Part shown: positions 26,336-34,924 of the stretch, piece by piece
How the letters are laid out: each line of letters begins with the position of its first letter
How positions within the stretch are numbered: the stretch's first letter is position 1
Assembly (NCBI GenBank): GCA_016780825.1
Contig: JADHLF010000006.1
Span: forward strand, 1 to 64,000
DNA length: 64,000 nucleotides
DNA from: Planktomarina sp.
Lineage (GTDB): Bacteria; Pseudomonadota; Alphaproteobacteria; Rhodobacterales; Rhodobacteraceae
Direction of reading: 5' to 3'
Translations under genes and position numbers: made by a program
The notes under the pieces: generated by a model
Seen by the model: the letters and a program-made list of their open reading frames with translations, nothing else
Told to the model about the DNA's origin: nothing
Databases searched by the model: none

Positions 26336-27667
26336 ATGAAAGTCTCGCGCCTGCCCATAGATCCCGGTCCGGCCGCTTGGGCGGAACTGCTGCCGCCTGC
26401 CCCACCGGCGCAAAGGTTGGAGGGCGCGCAAACCGCCGATTGGTTGGTGATTGGCGGCGGCTTTGCTGGCCTGTCGGCACTGGCCCGGCTCAAGCAGCTG
26501 CACCCGGCAGATAAAATCATTCTGCTTGAGGCCAGCCGAATTGCCCAAGGCCCTGCCGGGCGCAATTCAGGGTTTATGATTGATCTGCCCCATGATCTGG
26601 CCTCAGAGGATTACGGCGGAGCACTCACCGAAGACCAACAGCAAATCGCAGCCAATCGCGCCGCCATTGCCTTCGCCCGCGAAATGGCCGAGGCATTTGA
26701 GCTGCCCCGCGAGGCCTTTAACCCCTGCGGCAAGTTCAACGCGGCCGCCAGCGCAAAAGGCCATCAGCATAATCAAGACTATGCCCGCCATTTAACGCGG
26801 ATGGGCGAATCTTGGGAGATGTATGATGCGGCGCAAATGGCGGAATTGACCGGAACCAGCTACTATCACTCTGGCCTATACACCCCCGGCACCGTCATGC
26901 TGCAACCGGCCATGTATATTCGCGGCATTGCCCGCGGCTTGGCATCACATCATGCCCTGATTTTCGAAAATTCGCCCGTGACAGCGCTTGACCACACGGG
27001 TGACTGGTCCGCCATCACCCCATCGGGCCAGGTGACAGCGCCGCGGGTTATTCTGGCCGTCAATGGCCACGCCAATTCCTTTGGGCTTTACCGGCAACAG
27101 CTTGCGCATGTGTTCACCTATGCCAGCATGACCCGCGCCTTGACCGCACAAGAGGTGACAGCCCTGGGCGGGGCGCGCAACTGGGGCGCCACACCTGCCG
27201 ATCCCTTGGGGACAACCGTGCGGCGCATTTCGGGAATGGGCGGCGATCGGATCATCATCCGAAATCGCGCCACTTTCGATCCGTCCATGCAGGTCTCTGA
27301 GCGTCGCATTCGCGCCGTCTCGCGCAGTCATGACGCAAGTTTTTCCGCCCGATTCCCCGCGCTGCGCCATGTACCCATGCAATATCGCTGGGGTGGGCGT
27401 CTGTGCCTTTCGCGCAATAATGTTGCCGCTTTTGGGGAGGTCATGCCCGGGCTCTATTCGGCCTGCTGCCAAAACGGTTTGGGCACGGCCAAGGGCACAT
27501 TGCATGGCATGCTGGCCGCGGACCTGGCCAGTGACCATGACAGCGCGCTGTTGCAACAGGTTCAAAAGCAAGCTCCCCCGCGCCGCCTGCCCCCGCCGCC
27601 TTTGGCCTGGCTTGGGGCCAATGCGCTGATGAAATGGGGGGAGTGGACGGCCGGAGAGGAACTTTAA
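26336..27667 (+). CDS. FAD-dependent amino acid/amine oxidoreductase (DAO family)
   Basis: 443-aa flavoprotein of the DAO/DadA family, close in layout to gamma-glutamylputrescine oxidase (PuuB/OrdL): N-terminal segment, then the FAD dinucleotide motif WLVIGGGFAGLSAL near residue 40 and the block AQGPAGRNSGFMID near 74. It starts 2 bp after the MttB stop. Reaction type expected: oxidation of a secondary or tertiary amine to an imine (or demethylation) with electrons to O2 or a quinone. As last gene of the GntR operon it may act on the demethylated product of the MttB-like enzyme. Confidence 0.87.
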   Translation: MKVSRLPIDPGPAAWAELLPPAPPAQRLEGAQTADWLVIGGGFAGLSALARLKQLHPADKIILLEASRIAQGPAGRNSGFMIDLPHDLASEDYGGALTEDQQQIAANRAAIAFAREMAEAFELPREAFNPCGKFNAAASAKGHQHNQDYARHLTRMGESWEMYDAAQMAELTGTSYYHSGLYTPGTVMLQPAMYIRGIARGLASHHALIFENSPVTALDHTGDWSAITPSGQVTAPRVILAVNGHANSFGLYRQQLAHVFTYASMTRALTAQEVTALGGARNWGATPADPLGTTVRRISGMGGDRIIIRNRATFDPSMQVSERRIRAVSRSHDASFSARFPALRHVPMQYRWGGRLCLSRNNVAAFGEVMPGLYSACCQNGLGTAKGTLHGMLAADLASDHDSALLQQVQKQAPPRRLPPPPLAWLGANALMKWGEWTAGEEL

Positions 27668-27695
27668 ACCGGCGCCGCGCTCCACCCTGGGCACA

Positions 27696-28451
27696 TTATT
27701 GCGGAGGCAGCCCAACCAAGGCGCGCGAGGCGGGTTCACGCAGATGAAAATCTGCCCCCGCATAGTCCGCGCCGCCGGGCCCACAGAGATAGGCAATCGC
27801 CTGTGCCACATCCGAGGCCGGAATATGATCGGACAGCTCCAATTGGCTGACCGGATTAACCCCGCTGGCCTTGATCTCAACTTGCATCTGCGTCGCCACC
27901 GTGCCGGGGCTCAACCCCAAACAGCGAATGCCTTGATCGCCATATTCCGCATGGCCAGAGCAGGTCAATTGCAGCACTGCCGCCTTTGAGGCGCAGTAAT
28001 GGCTCCACCCTTCCAGCACCCCATAGGCGGCACCGGAAGAAATATTGAGGATCGTGCCGCCCCCCTGTGCTGTCATGATCGGCAGGGCCGCCTTCATCAT
28101 GTAAAAGACACCTTTAACATTCACATCAATCACCCGGTCCCAATCGGCAGGTTCAAAATCCGCCAACCGATGCACGGGCAAAAGCATTCCGGCATTGTTC
28201 ACGACGATATCAAGACGACCAAAGCGCGCCACAGTTTGATCAACTGCCGCCTGCACCTGCTTAAAATCAGCGATAACGCAGGCAATCGCCAGCGCTTTGG
28301 GTCCAATTTTCTCGGCCAATTTCGCCAATTCATCCTCAGATCGGGCCGTCAAAACCACCTGCGCCCCGAGGGATGCCAAATGTTCAGCCGCCGCCGCTCC
28401 AATGCCACGGCTTGCGCCGGTTATCAAAACTATTTGCCCTGAAAAATCCAT
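27696..28451 (-). CDS. SDR family oxidoreductase
   Basis: 251-aa classical short-chain dehydrogenase/reductase. TGASRGIG cofactor motif at residues 11-18, NNAG near 86-89, catalytic Ser in ISSGAAYG and YCASK near 151-155. The Arg after the Rossmann strand (TARSEDEL) suggests NADP(H). The substrate is unknown. Start ATG at 28451; 20 in-frame codons upstream are unlikely to be translated. It converges on the FAD oxidoreductase gene and is divergent from an MFS gene. Confidence 0.88.
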   Translation of the reverse strand: MDFSGQIVLITGASRGIGAAAAEHLASLGAQVVLTARSEDELAKLAEKIGPKALAIACVIADFKQVQAAVDQTVARFGRLDIVVNNAGMLLPVHRLADFEPADWDRVIDVNVKGVFYMMKAALPIMTAQGGGTILNISSGAAYGVLEGWSHYCASKAAVLQLTCSGHAEYGDQGIRCLGLSPGTVATQMQVEIKASGVNPVSQLELSDHIPASDVAQAIAYLCGPGGADYAGADFHLREPASRALVGLPPQ

Positions 28452-28576
28452 TCTCGTTACGCCTTTAGCTGTGTCTGACCAAAGGCTAGCTCTGACGGTC
28501 AATCGGCACAAGCCATCACTTCTGGCTTTACCCAGCCGGCAAGCCGTGGCACCACAGCTTCAGATTGGAGATTGCC

Positions 28577-29755
28577 ATGCGCGCGACATTGATAATTTTG
28601 ACTTTTGCCTATGTTTTGTCCCAATTTTATCGGGCATTTCTGGCGGTTTTAGCAGCCCCTTTGCAGGCAGATATTGGCGCCACCGCTGCGCAGCTCTCGG
28701 CGGCCTCTGGCTATTGGTTTTTAACCTTCGCTTTGATGCAAATACCCGTCGGCTGGGCCTTGGACACTTTGGGCCCAAGGCGCACCAATGCGGCGCTGCT
28801 CGCGCTCGGCGCCGGTGGGGGCGCTTTGGTTTTCGCCGCCGCAAGCCAGCCTTGGCATATTTCCGCCGCAATGACGATGTTCGGCATCGGCTGCTCACCG
28901 GTTTTAATGGCCGCTTACTATGTGGTCGCCCGCAGTTTTCCTGCCGCAGCCTTTGCCACGATGGCCGCCTTCATCTTGGGGATCGGATCGGTTGGCAATA
29001 TCGGTGCCGCCTTTCCGCTCACGCTTCTGGTTGAGGTCCTGGGCTGGCGCGCGTCTATCGTCATCATCGCCCTCATCACGCTTATGATTGCCGCCCTGTG
29101 CTATGTGATCGTTAAGGATCCGCCAAAGGTTGTAACCGATGAAAAAGGCAGCTTGCTCGATCTGCTCCGCATGCGGGCCATTTGGTTCATCTTACCGCTG
29201 GTGCTGGTCAGCTATGCCCCCTCTGCCGGGTTGCGCGGCCTTTGGGTCGGACCCTATTTCACCGATGTCTTCGGCGCCTCCACGGCCCAGGTTGGCACAG
29301 TGACCACGCTCATGGCTCTGGCGATGATTGCCGGCACCTTTTGCTATGGTCCGCTTGACCGCCTTTTGGGAACGCGCAAATGGGTGATATTCACAGGCAA
29401 CCTCATCGGCGGCCTGTTGTGCTTTATCCTCTATCTCTATGGCGACGCAGGCTTCTGGAGCACCGCCGCTATGATGGCCGGAATTGGATTTTTCGGAGCA
29501 TCATTTCCAATTTTAGTGGCACATGGCCGCAGTTTTTTCCCCGATCATTTGATGGGACGTGGCGTGACATTGATCAACCTCTTTGGAATCGGGGGCGTTG
29601 GCATCATGCAAAATGTCACCGCGCGGGTGTTTGACGCCAAGATAGCGGCGAGCCAGGGGCCGATTGTCTCCTATAACGCCGTTATTTTGGTGTTTTGTGT
29701 GACATTACTGCTGGGATTGGTGATTTATATCTTCTCTCAGGACAGAACCGACTAG
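28577..29755 (+). CDS. MFS transporter
   Basis: 392-aa inner-membrane protein with twelve predicted helices and the MFS loop 2-3 signature region (GWALDTLGPRRTNA near residues 58-71). Helices are interrupted after helix 6 by a short polar loop with KDPPKVVTDEKG. The substrate is unknown. The start is ATG at 28577; a TTG four codons upstream is in frame. It runs toward asd, but a 65-bp gap with its own ribosome site separates the two. Confidence 0.87.
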   Translation: MRATLIILTFAYVLSQFYRAFLAVLAAPLQADIGATAAQLSAASGYWFLTFALMQIPVGWALDTLGPRRTNAALLALGAGGGALVFAAASQPWHISAAMTMFGIGCSPVLMAAYYVVARSFPAAAFATMAAFILGIGSVGNIGAAFPLTLLVEVLGWRASIVIIALITLMIAALCYVIVKDPPKVVTDEKGSLLDLLRMRAIWFILPLVLVSYAPSAGLRGLWVGPYFTDVFGASTAQVGTVTTLMALAMIAGTFCYGPLDRLLGTRKWVIFTGNLIGGLLCFILYLYGDAGFWSTAAMMAGIGFFGASFPILVAHGRSFFPDHLMGRGVTLINLFGIGGVGIMQNVTARVFDAKIAASQGPIVSYNAVILVFCVTLLLGLVIYIFSQDRTD

Positions 29756-29820
29756 CAGGCTCTTTCCATTGGCCACCCGGCGCGATACACGAGCCCGTCT
29801 TTGAAACGAGGAAGAGACCT

Positions 29821-30843
29821 ATGTCTTATAAAGTTGTTGTTGTTGGAGCCACCGGGAATGTGGGCCGCGAAATGCTGAACATTTTGGATGAACGCGAATT
29901 TCCAATCGCGGAAATTGCTGTGCTGGCCAGTCGTAAATCCCTCGGCACGGAAGTGAGCTTTGGCGACAGAACTTTGAAAACCCAGGATCTGGCGAGTTTT
30001 GATTTCGCCGGCTGGGATATGGCGCTTTTTGCCGTGGGCTCTGAAGCCACCAAAGAATATGCTCCGAAAGCGGCGGCAGCCGGCTGCATTGTGATCGATA
30101 ATTCGAGCCTTTATCGCTACGATCCCGACGTGCCCTTGATCGTGCCAGAGGTGAATGCGGATGCAATTTTCAAATGCCGCAACAAGAACATCATCGCGAA
30201 TCCCAATTGCTCAACCGCACAGATGGTCGTGGCGCTCAAACCCTTGCATGATCGCGCAAAGATCAAGCGGGTGGTGGTGAGCACCTATCAATCAGTGTCC
30301 GGCGCAGGCAAAGAAGGGATCGATGAGCTTTGGGATCAAACCAAATCGATTTACAATCCTGTCGACAACAAACCACCCACCAAGTTTACAAAGCAAATTG
30401 CGTTTAACGTGATCCCGCATATCGATGTTTTCCTCGACAGCGGCGACACCAAAGAAGAATGGAAAATGGTCGCGGAGACCAAAAAAATTCTCGACCCTAC
30501 GATAAAGGTCACCGCCACCTGTGTGCGCGTGCCCGTTTTTGTGGGCCATTCCGAAGCAATCAACATCGAGTTTGAAGAGTTCCTCGATGAGGATGAAGCC
30601 CGCGATATCCTGCGCGAGTCACCGGGCATTATGGTGATCGATAAGCGCGAAGATGGCGGCTATGTCAGCCCGGTGGAATGCGTCGGCGATTACGCCACAT
30701 TCATCAGCCGCATTCGGCAGGATGTCACGGTCGACAATGGCATCAACCTGTGGTGTGTGTCTGACAATCTGCGCAAAGGGGCCGCGTTGAATGCCGTTCA
30801 AATCGCGGAAGTCTTGGGCAATAAGGTCCTGAAAAAGGGCTAA
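29821..30843 (+). CDS. asd: Aspartate-semialdehyde dehydrogenase
   Basis: 340-aa enzyme reducing aspartyl phosphate to aspartate semialdehyde, the branch point for lysine/diaminopimelate, methionine and threonine. Visible: VVGATGNVGREML at residues 6-18, NPNCSTAQM with the catalytic Cys near 131, STYQSVSGAG near 158, and RVPVFVGHSEAINIEF with the catalytic His near 239. The ATG follows GAGGAAGAG. Downstream lysine genes dapD and dapE lie at 51-54 kb. A terminator follows. Confidence 0.98.
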   Translation: MSYKVVVVGATGNVGREMLNILDEREFPIAEIAVLASRKSLGTEVSFGDRTLKTQDLASFDFAGWDMALFAVGSEATKEYAPKAAAAGCIVIDNSSLYRYDPDVPLIVPEVNADAIFKCRNKNIIANPNCSTAQMVVALKPLHDRAKIKRVVVSTYQSVSGAGKEGIDELWDQTKSIYNPVDNKPPTKFTKQIAFNVIPHIDVFLDSGDTKEEWKMVAETKKILDPTIKVTATCVRVPVFVGHSEAINIEFEEFLDEDEARDILRESPGIMVIDKREDGGYVSPVECVGDYATFISRIRQDVTVDNGINLWCVSDNLRKGAALNAVQIAEVLGNKVLKKG

Positions 30844-30861
30844 GATCCTGAATATGGAACG

Positions 30862-30891
30862 AAAAGGCCTCGCTGAAATGCGCGGCCTTTT
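30862..30891. terminator. Bidirectional intrinsic terminator between asd and carbonic anhydrase
   Basis: AAAAGGCC...GGCCTTTT with an inner CGC/GCG extension and TGAAAT loop, between the convergent asd and carbonic anhydrase genes. A and T runs flank it on both sides, so it can serve both strands. Confidence 0.82.
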
Positions 30892-30922
30892 CATTGGCTC
30901 TTGGTCTTGCGGTTGTACCTGT

Positions 30923-31573
30923 TCAAATCCGCACAAAATCCTTCAAGTTTGAATCAAATTGTTCCAAAGACCCCTCGGCGATATCGGTCCACAGACCGTG
31001 CAGGGTCAGCTCGTTCTTATCGACTGCCGATTTCACAAAAGGGAAGGTGATAAGGTTTTCAATTGAAACCAAAACCGCCTCGCGTTCCAATCGCGCCACA
31101 CGCGCCGCCTCATCCTTGATATCTTTGACGCGCTCATAGCCCGGGCGCAAAATATCCATCCAGCGGCCAACAAAGCTGCTGCTTTTTTCCAAATCTGGAG
31201 CATGCCCGGTGCACATGTCGTGACAGCCCCGCACCCCGCCACAGCTGGAATGACCCAAGACGATGATATGAGACACTTTTAACGCCGTGACCGCATATTC
31301 CACCGCCGCAGAGGTGCCATGCGGCTCGCCATCCGGAAGATAGGCCGGCACCAGATTGGCGATATTGCGATGAATGAAGAATTCCCCCTGCTCTGCACCA
31401 AAAATCGCCGTCACATGAACGCGACTGTCACAGCATGAAATGACCATGGCACGCGGGCGCTGCCCCTCACTGGCCAATCGGCGATACCACGCATGATTGT
31501 CTTCAAACGTTGTTGCCTTCCAACCATGATACCTTTGAATTAAATAGTTTGGCAGTGGTTTCACGTAGACCAT
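30923..31573 (-). CDS. Beta-class carbonic anhydrase
   Basis: 216-aa zinc enzyme interconverting CO2 and bicarbonate in the cytoplasm. Zinc ligands are recognisable: Cys and the CDSR dyad in VISCCDSRVH near residues 45-54, then GHSSCGGVRG with the His and third Cys near 105-112. The length is typical of beta-CA. ATG at 31573 follows a G-rich AGGGGGTG box; six codons upstream are also open. Its transcript runs leftward into the shared terminator. Confidence 0.95.
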   Translation of the reverse strand: MVYVKPLPNYLIQRYHGWKATTFEDNHAWYRRLASEGQRPRAMVISCCDSRVHVTAIFGAEQGEFFIHRNIANLVPAYLPDGEPHGTSAAVEYAVTALKVSHIIVLGHSSCGGVRGCHDMCTGHAPDLEKSSSFVGRWMDILRPGYERVKDIKDEAARVARLEREAVLVSIENLITFPFVKSAVDKNELTLHGLWTDIAEGSLEQFDSNLKDFVRI

Positions 31574-31721
31574 AGGCACCCCCTGATACATAAATATTGA
31601 ATTTAACTTACCAAATAGTTACAAAAAACTCGAGAGGTAATCCTCATTTTAGCCTAGAGTTTGGTAAACTTTTTTGGGCAAAAAGCGGCCAGCTGTGGGG
31701 GCGCAGTAAATAGGTGAGTTC

Positions 31722-32111
31722 ATGGCTCAAATTAGCGTGCTATCGCATGACGAACATCTTCCCTTTTGCACCAGCAAAATTGACGAAATCTATTGTGAAT
31801 TCGATCCCCAAAGGGCGAAAGCAATCATTAATGGAGCCTTAGATGAATTCGCCATTCGCCTCTCGGTTCTGGAATGTGCCGGCAAGCAGAACAAACGCCG
31901 CGCTGTGCGCAAGGCCGTTGACGCTTTGATGAGCATCGGACATCAAATTGGACTGGGCGGCTTGACCAATGCCGCCCATAACGTGCGTGCTTTAACCACA
32001 GCTTCCGATGATCCCGCTCTGGCCGCCGCAGTGGCGCGATTGGTGCGGCTTGGCAACATGTGCCTCATATCGCTTTGGGCGATACAGGACCAAAAAAATA
32101 CGCAGCGATAG
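31722..32111 (+). CDS. Hypothetical protein, helical, possibly degenerate HPt-like
   Basis: 129-aa soluble, mostly helical protein I do not recognise. Residues 60-95 (RKAVDALMSIGHQIGLGGLTNAAHNV) loosely resemble the central helices of histidine phosphotransfer domains (AHxLKGSAxxxGxxxLxxxA), but the phosphorylatable His position would hold Asp. A phospho-relay role is therefore only a guess. The start ATG is at 31722 after AGGTGAG. It is divergent from the carbonic anhydrase and 122 bp upstream of the aminopeptidase. Confidence 0.6.
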   Translation: MAQISVLSHDEHLPFCTSKIDEIYCEFDPQRAKAIINGALDEFAIRLSVLECAGKQNKRRAVRKAVDALMSIGHQIGLGGLTNAAHNVRALTTASDDPALAAAVARLVRLGNMCLISLWAIQDQKNTQR

Positions 32112-32233
32112 CATATAGCAAGGCCAGCCGCATTCCCCTCCCCGCGCGGGATTTTGCCCGGCAAAAACCGCGCCGCATTGCATTCACCGCAGGGCAATGT
32201 TTACCTAACAAAAAGCCATTCGAGGGATCTGCC

Positions 32234-33613
32234 ATGTCACCGATTTTTGCCGCGCCCACCACCACATCCCTGCCCTTGCACCTGATTGCGCGCGCGGAGG
32301 CGGAAGACTGGCTGGCCGCAACGGGCATCGCAGCGCAAAACGCTGCCAAAACCCAAAATTGGTCGGGCAAATTGGGGCAGATCTTATGTCTCACCGAGCA
32401 GGGCCTGCCTGTGCGTCTGGCCATCGGCTACGGCGATGCCGACGAACGAAACCGCAAACGATTCGGCGTGGTTGCCGGATTGCCCACAATGCCTGAGCAG
32501 GTGTTTGAACTGGTTGACTGCGATAAAGACCGGGCCGAAGACTTTGCTTTGGCCTTTGCTTTGGGCAAATATCGTTACGATCGTTATGCCACCAACTCCG
32601 CTCCAAAAGCCAAGTTGATCTGCCCCAAAGGCGTAAATGCTGATGACATTGAGGCGATTATTTCTGGAGAATTTCTCACCCGAGATTTGATCAACACCCC
32701 AGCCAATGATATGGGACCGGCCGAGCTTGAAACTGCGGCCCGCGACTTGGCCAAAACTTATGCTGCGGATATATCAGTCGTGACGGGCGCAGAGCTGCTT
32801 GCGCAAAATTTTCCCCTGATCCACACCGTGGGTCGCGCCTCCCCGCGGACGCCACGTCTCATTGATCTTCGCTGGGGCCGCTCAGGTCCACGGCTCACTT
32901 TGGTGGGCAAGGGCGTGTGTTTCGACACAGGTGGCCTAAACCTCAAACCCGGCGCCTCAATGGGATTGATGAAAAAAGATATGGGCGGGGCAGCGCATGT
33001 TCTGGGGCTCGCCAAAATGATCATGGCCAGCAATATGCCAGTGCAGCTGCGGGTTTTGGTGCCCGCCGTTGAAAATGCGATTGGTGGTTCGGCCTTCCGG
33101 CCGCAAGATATTCTGACGAGCAGGAAGGGTCTCACTGTTGAGATCAACAATACAGATGCCGAGGGCCGATTGGTGCTCGCCGATGCCCTCACCTTAGCCG
33201 ATGAAAGCCCCTGTGATGTGATGATCTGCATGGCAACGCTCACCGGTGCGGCGCGAGTCGCGGTGGGGCCGGACATTGCGCCCTATTTCACGCAGGACTC
33301 TGGCTTGAGCCATGAGATCGCAACCGCCGCCACCGAGGTTAACGATCCGGTGTGGCAATTGCCTTTGCATGCGCCCTATGAGGCCATGATTGAGCCCGGC
33401 ATTGCCGATTTGGACAATGCCCCTGCCGGTGGTTTTGCCGGTGCCATCACGGCGGCGCTTTTTCTCCAACGCTTTGTCACCGAAACCCAAAAATTTGTCC
33501 ATTTTGATTGCTATGGCTGGCAGCCCAGCGCCGCGCCGGCCCGCCCAAAAGGCGGCGTGGGTCAGGGCACGCGCGCCCTGTTTCGCGCCTTGCCGCGCAT
33601 TTTGAATCTATGA
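32234..33613 (+). CDS. M17 family leucyl aminopeptidase (PepB-like)
   Basis: 459-aa dinuclear-metal aminopeptidase, cytoplasmic. Peptidase M17 signatures: VGKGVCFDTGGLNLKP near residue 230, then KKDMGGAA, and NTDAEGRLVLADAL near 305 holding metal ligands Asp and Glu and the catalytic Arg. The N-terminal domain is the divergent leucine aminopeptidase N type. The start is ATG at 32234 in GAGGGATCTGCC; the frame extends upstream without homology. It overlaps the NlpC/P60 gene by ATGA, so the two are coupled. Confidence 0.93.
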   Translation: MSPIFAAPTTTSLPLHLIARAEAEDWLAATGIAAQNAAKTQNWSGKLGQILCLTEQGLPVRLAIGYGDADERNRKRFGVVAGLPTMPEQVFELVDCDKDRAEDFALAFALGKYRYDRYATNSAPKAKLICPKGVNADDIEAIISGEFLTRDLINTPANDMGPAELETAARDLAKTYAADISVVTGAELLAQNFPLIHTVGRASPRTPRLIDLRWGRSGPRLTLVGKGVCFDTGGLNLKPGASMGLMKKDMGGAAHVLGLAKMIMASNMPVQLRVLVPAVENAIGGSAFRPQDILTSRKGLTVEINNTDAEGRLVLADALTLADESPCDVMICMATLTGAARVAVGPDIAPYFTQDSGLSHEIATAATEVNDPVWQLPLHAPYEAMIEPGIADLDNAPAGGFAGAITAALFLQRFVTETQKFVHFDCYGWQPSAAPARPKGGVGQGTRALFRALPRILNL

Positions 33614-34344
33614 GCGCCCAGTCTCAAATCATCCAAAGCCTCAGCGATCTGTGCCGCGCGCCGCAGGGCGCACGAGACCGGCAATTGCTGTTTGGCGATG
33701 GCTTTACCATCTTAGAGCGCGCTGGCGAGTGGTGTTTTGGTCGGGTGACAAAAGACGGCTATCAAGGCTATATAAAAACCGCGGATTTAGCCCCATATAC
33801 GCCCGCAACACATTGGGTGAGCGCCTTGTCCAGCCATGCCTATGCGGCGCCCAATTTGAAATCACCCGATCAAATCTCCCTGCCTTTCGGTGCACAGGTG
33901 ACAGTGAGCGCAGAGCACGGCGATTTTTTCCAAACTCCCGTCGGCTTCATTCCCCGCCAACATGTGCGCGCGGCCGACGATTTTTTTGCCGATCCGCGAG
34001 AGGTGGCCAAAATGTTCCTAGGCAGCCCCTATTTGTGGGGCGGCAATTCAGCGGCGGGCGTGGATTGCTCAGGTCTGGTGCAGGCCGCCTGCCATGCCAC
34101 GGGGCGCGCTTGTCCAGGAGATTCAGGCCCGCAACAGGAGTTTTTTCCTGCAACCCAAGGGGATTGGGCACCTGGGCAATTGATTTTCTGGCCCGGCCAT
34201 GTGGCTTTGACCCTCAGCACCACCCATCTGATCCACGCCAATGCACATGCCATGGCCGTTTGCATCGAAGCTATTGACCTTACCATTGCACGCATAGAGG
34301 CGGCCGGGGATGGGCCCATGCTTCAACGGTCACAGCTGATCTAA
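33610..34344 (+). CDS. NlpC/P60 family protein with SH3-type domains
   Basis: 244-aa protein with an SH3b-like N-terminal half (two small beta domains, roughly residues 20-120) and a C-terminal NlpC/P60 cysteine peptidase domain: catalytic Cys153 in GVDCSGLVQ, His in WPGHVAL near 196 and a third polar residue in HANAHAMAV. Such enzymes cleave gamma-D-Glu-diaminopimelate bonds in murein peptides. No signal peptide is visible, so a cytoplasmic peptide-recycling role with the coupled M17 aminopeptidase is a reasonable inference. Confidence 0.9.
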   Translation: MSAQSQIIQSLSDLCRAPQGARDRQLLFGDGFTILERAGEWCFGRVTKDGYQGYIKTADLAPYTPATHWVSALSSHAYAAPNLKSPDQISLPFGAQVTVSAEHGDFFQTPVGFIPRQHVRAADDFFADPREVAKMFLGSPYLWGGNSAAGVDCSGLVQAACHATGRACPGDSGPQQEFFPATQGDWAPGQLIFWPGHVALTLSTTHLIHANAHAMAVCIEAIDLTIARIEAAGDGPMLQRSQLI

Positions 34345-34355
34345 AGTGTAGGGCG

Positions 34356-34700
34356 CTAATCGACCGCGCGGATCAACCGCCGCTCCAAGACCCCCAGAAC
34401 AGATCCAAGATCATGGCCGCGCTTAAGAATCTGCCCCTGTGCCCCGATCAAAGCATACATGCCCTGTTTGTTGCGCAGCTTGGGGCGTTTTTCGATGCGA
34501 TAGAGTGGGTTTTCGGCTGTGCGTTTGAAAATCGAAAAGACAGCCACATCGCGCAGGCAAGAAATACCATAATCACGCCATTCGCCTGCGGCAACCATGC
34601 GCCCATATAGCGTAAGAATGGGTGCCAATTCCAACCGGTGGAAGGCAATTTTTTCGGGAATTTTCCGCAGAGACTCAGATCTAATATTTACAACATTCAT
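34356..34700 (-). CDS. DUF2794 domain-containing protein
   Basis: 114-aa conserved alphaproteobacterial protein of unknown function. The sequence FHRLELAPILTLYGRMVAAGEWRDYGI, then VAVFSIFKRTAENPLYRIEKRP, is characteristic of the family. It is soluble, with an aromatic and basic core. Convergent with the NlpC/P60 gene (11 bp between stops). The 224 bp to its right (34701-34924) contain no gene I can support, only its promoter region and a distant 9-bp inverted repeat. Confidence 0.9.
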   Translation of the reverse strand: MNVVNIRSESLRKIPEKIAFHRLELAPILTLYGRMVAAGEWRDYGISCLRDVAVFSIFKRTAENPLYRIEKRPKLRNKQGMYALIGAQGQILKRGHDLGSVLGVLERRLIRAVD

Positions 34701-34924
34701 GACAGTAGAGTTGCGCCGAATTCACCAATAATCAACCCTGTCTTAATCCTGCCCTGAAATGGTCCCGCAACTTTCCGTTTCGGGTCATGACATGGCCTTT
34801 GTAAGTTGCGATCTAAGCACCAAGCAAACGGGAGCTTGGCGTTAAGTGTCATTCCTGCCCCCACTCGGATACGCGATGCTGATCTTTCGTTTGCTTGCTT
34901 CCAAAAGGTCGGGGCTGCTTTGTC

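Noticed and set aside
34701..34924. Remnant of dnaE2 downstream of imuB
   Set aside because: A short leftward frame begins here but shows no similarity to the start of a DNA polymerase III alpha/DnaE2 protein.
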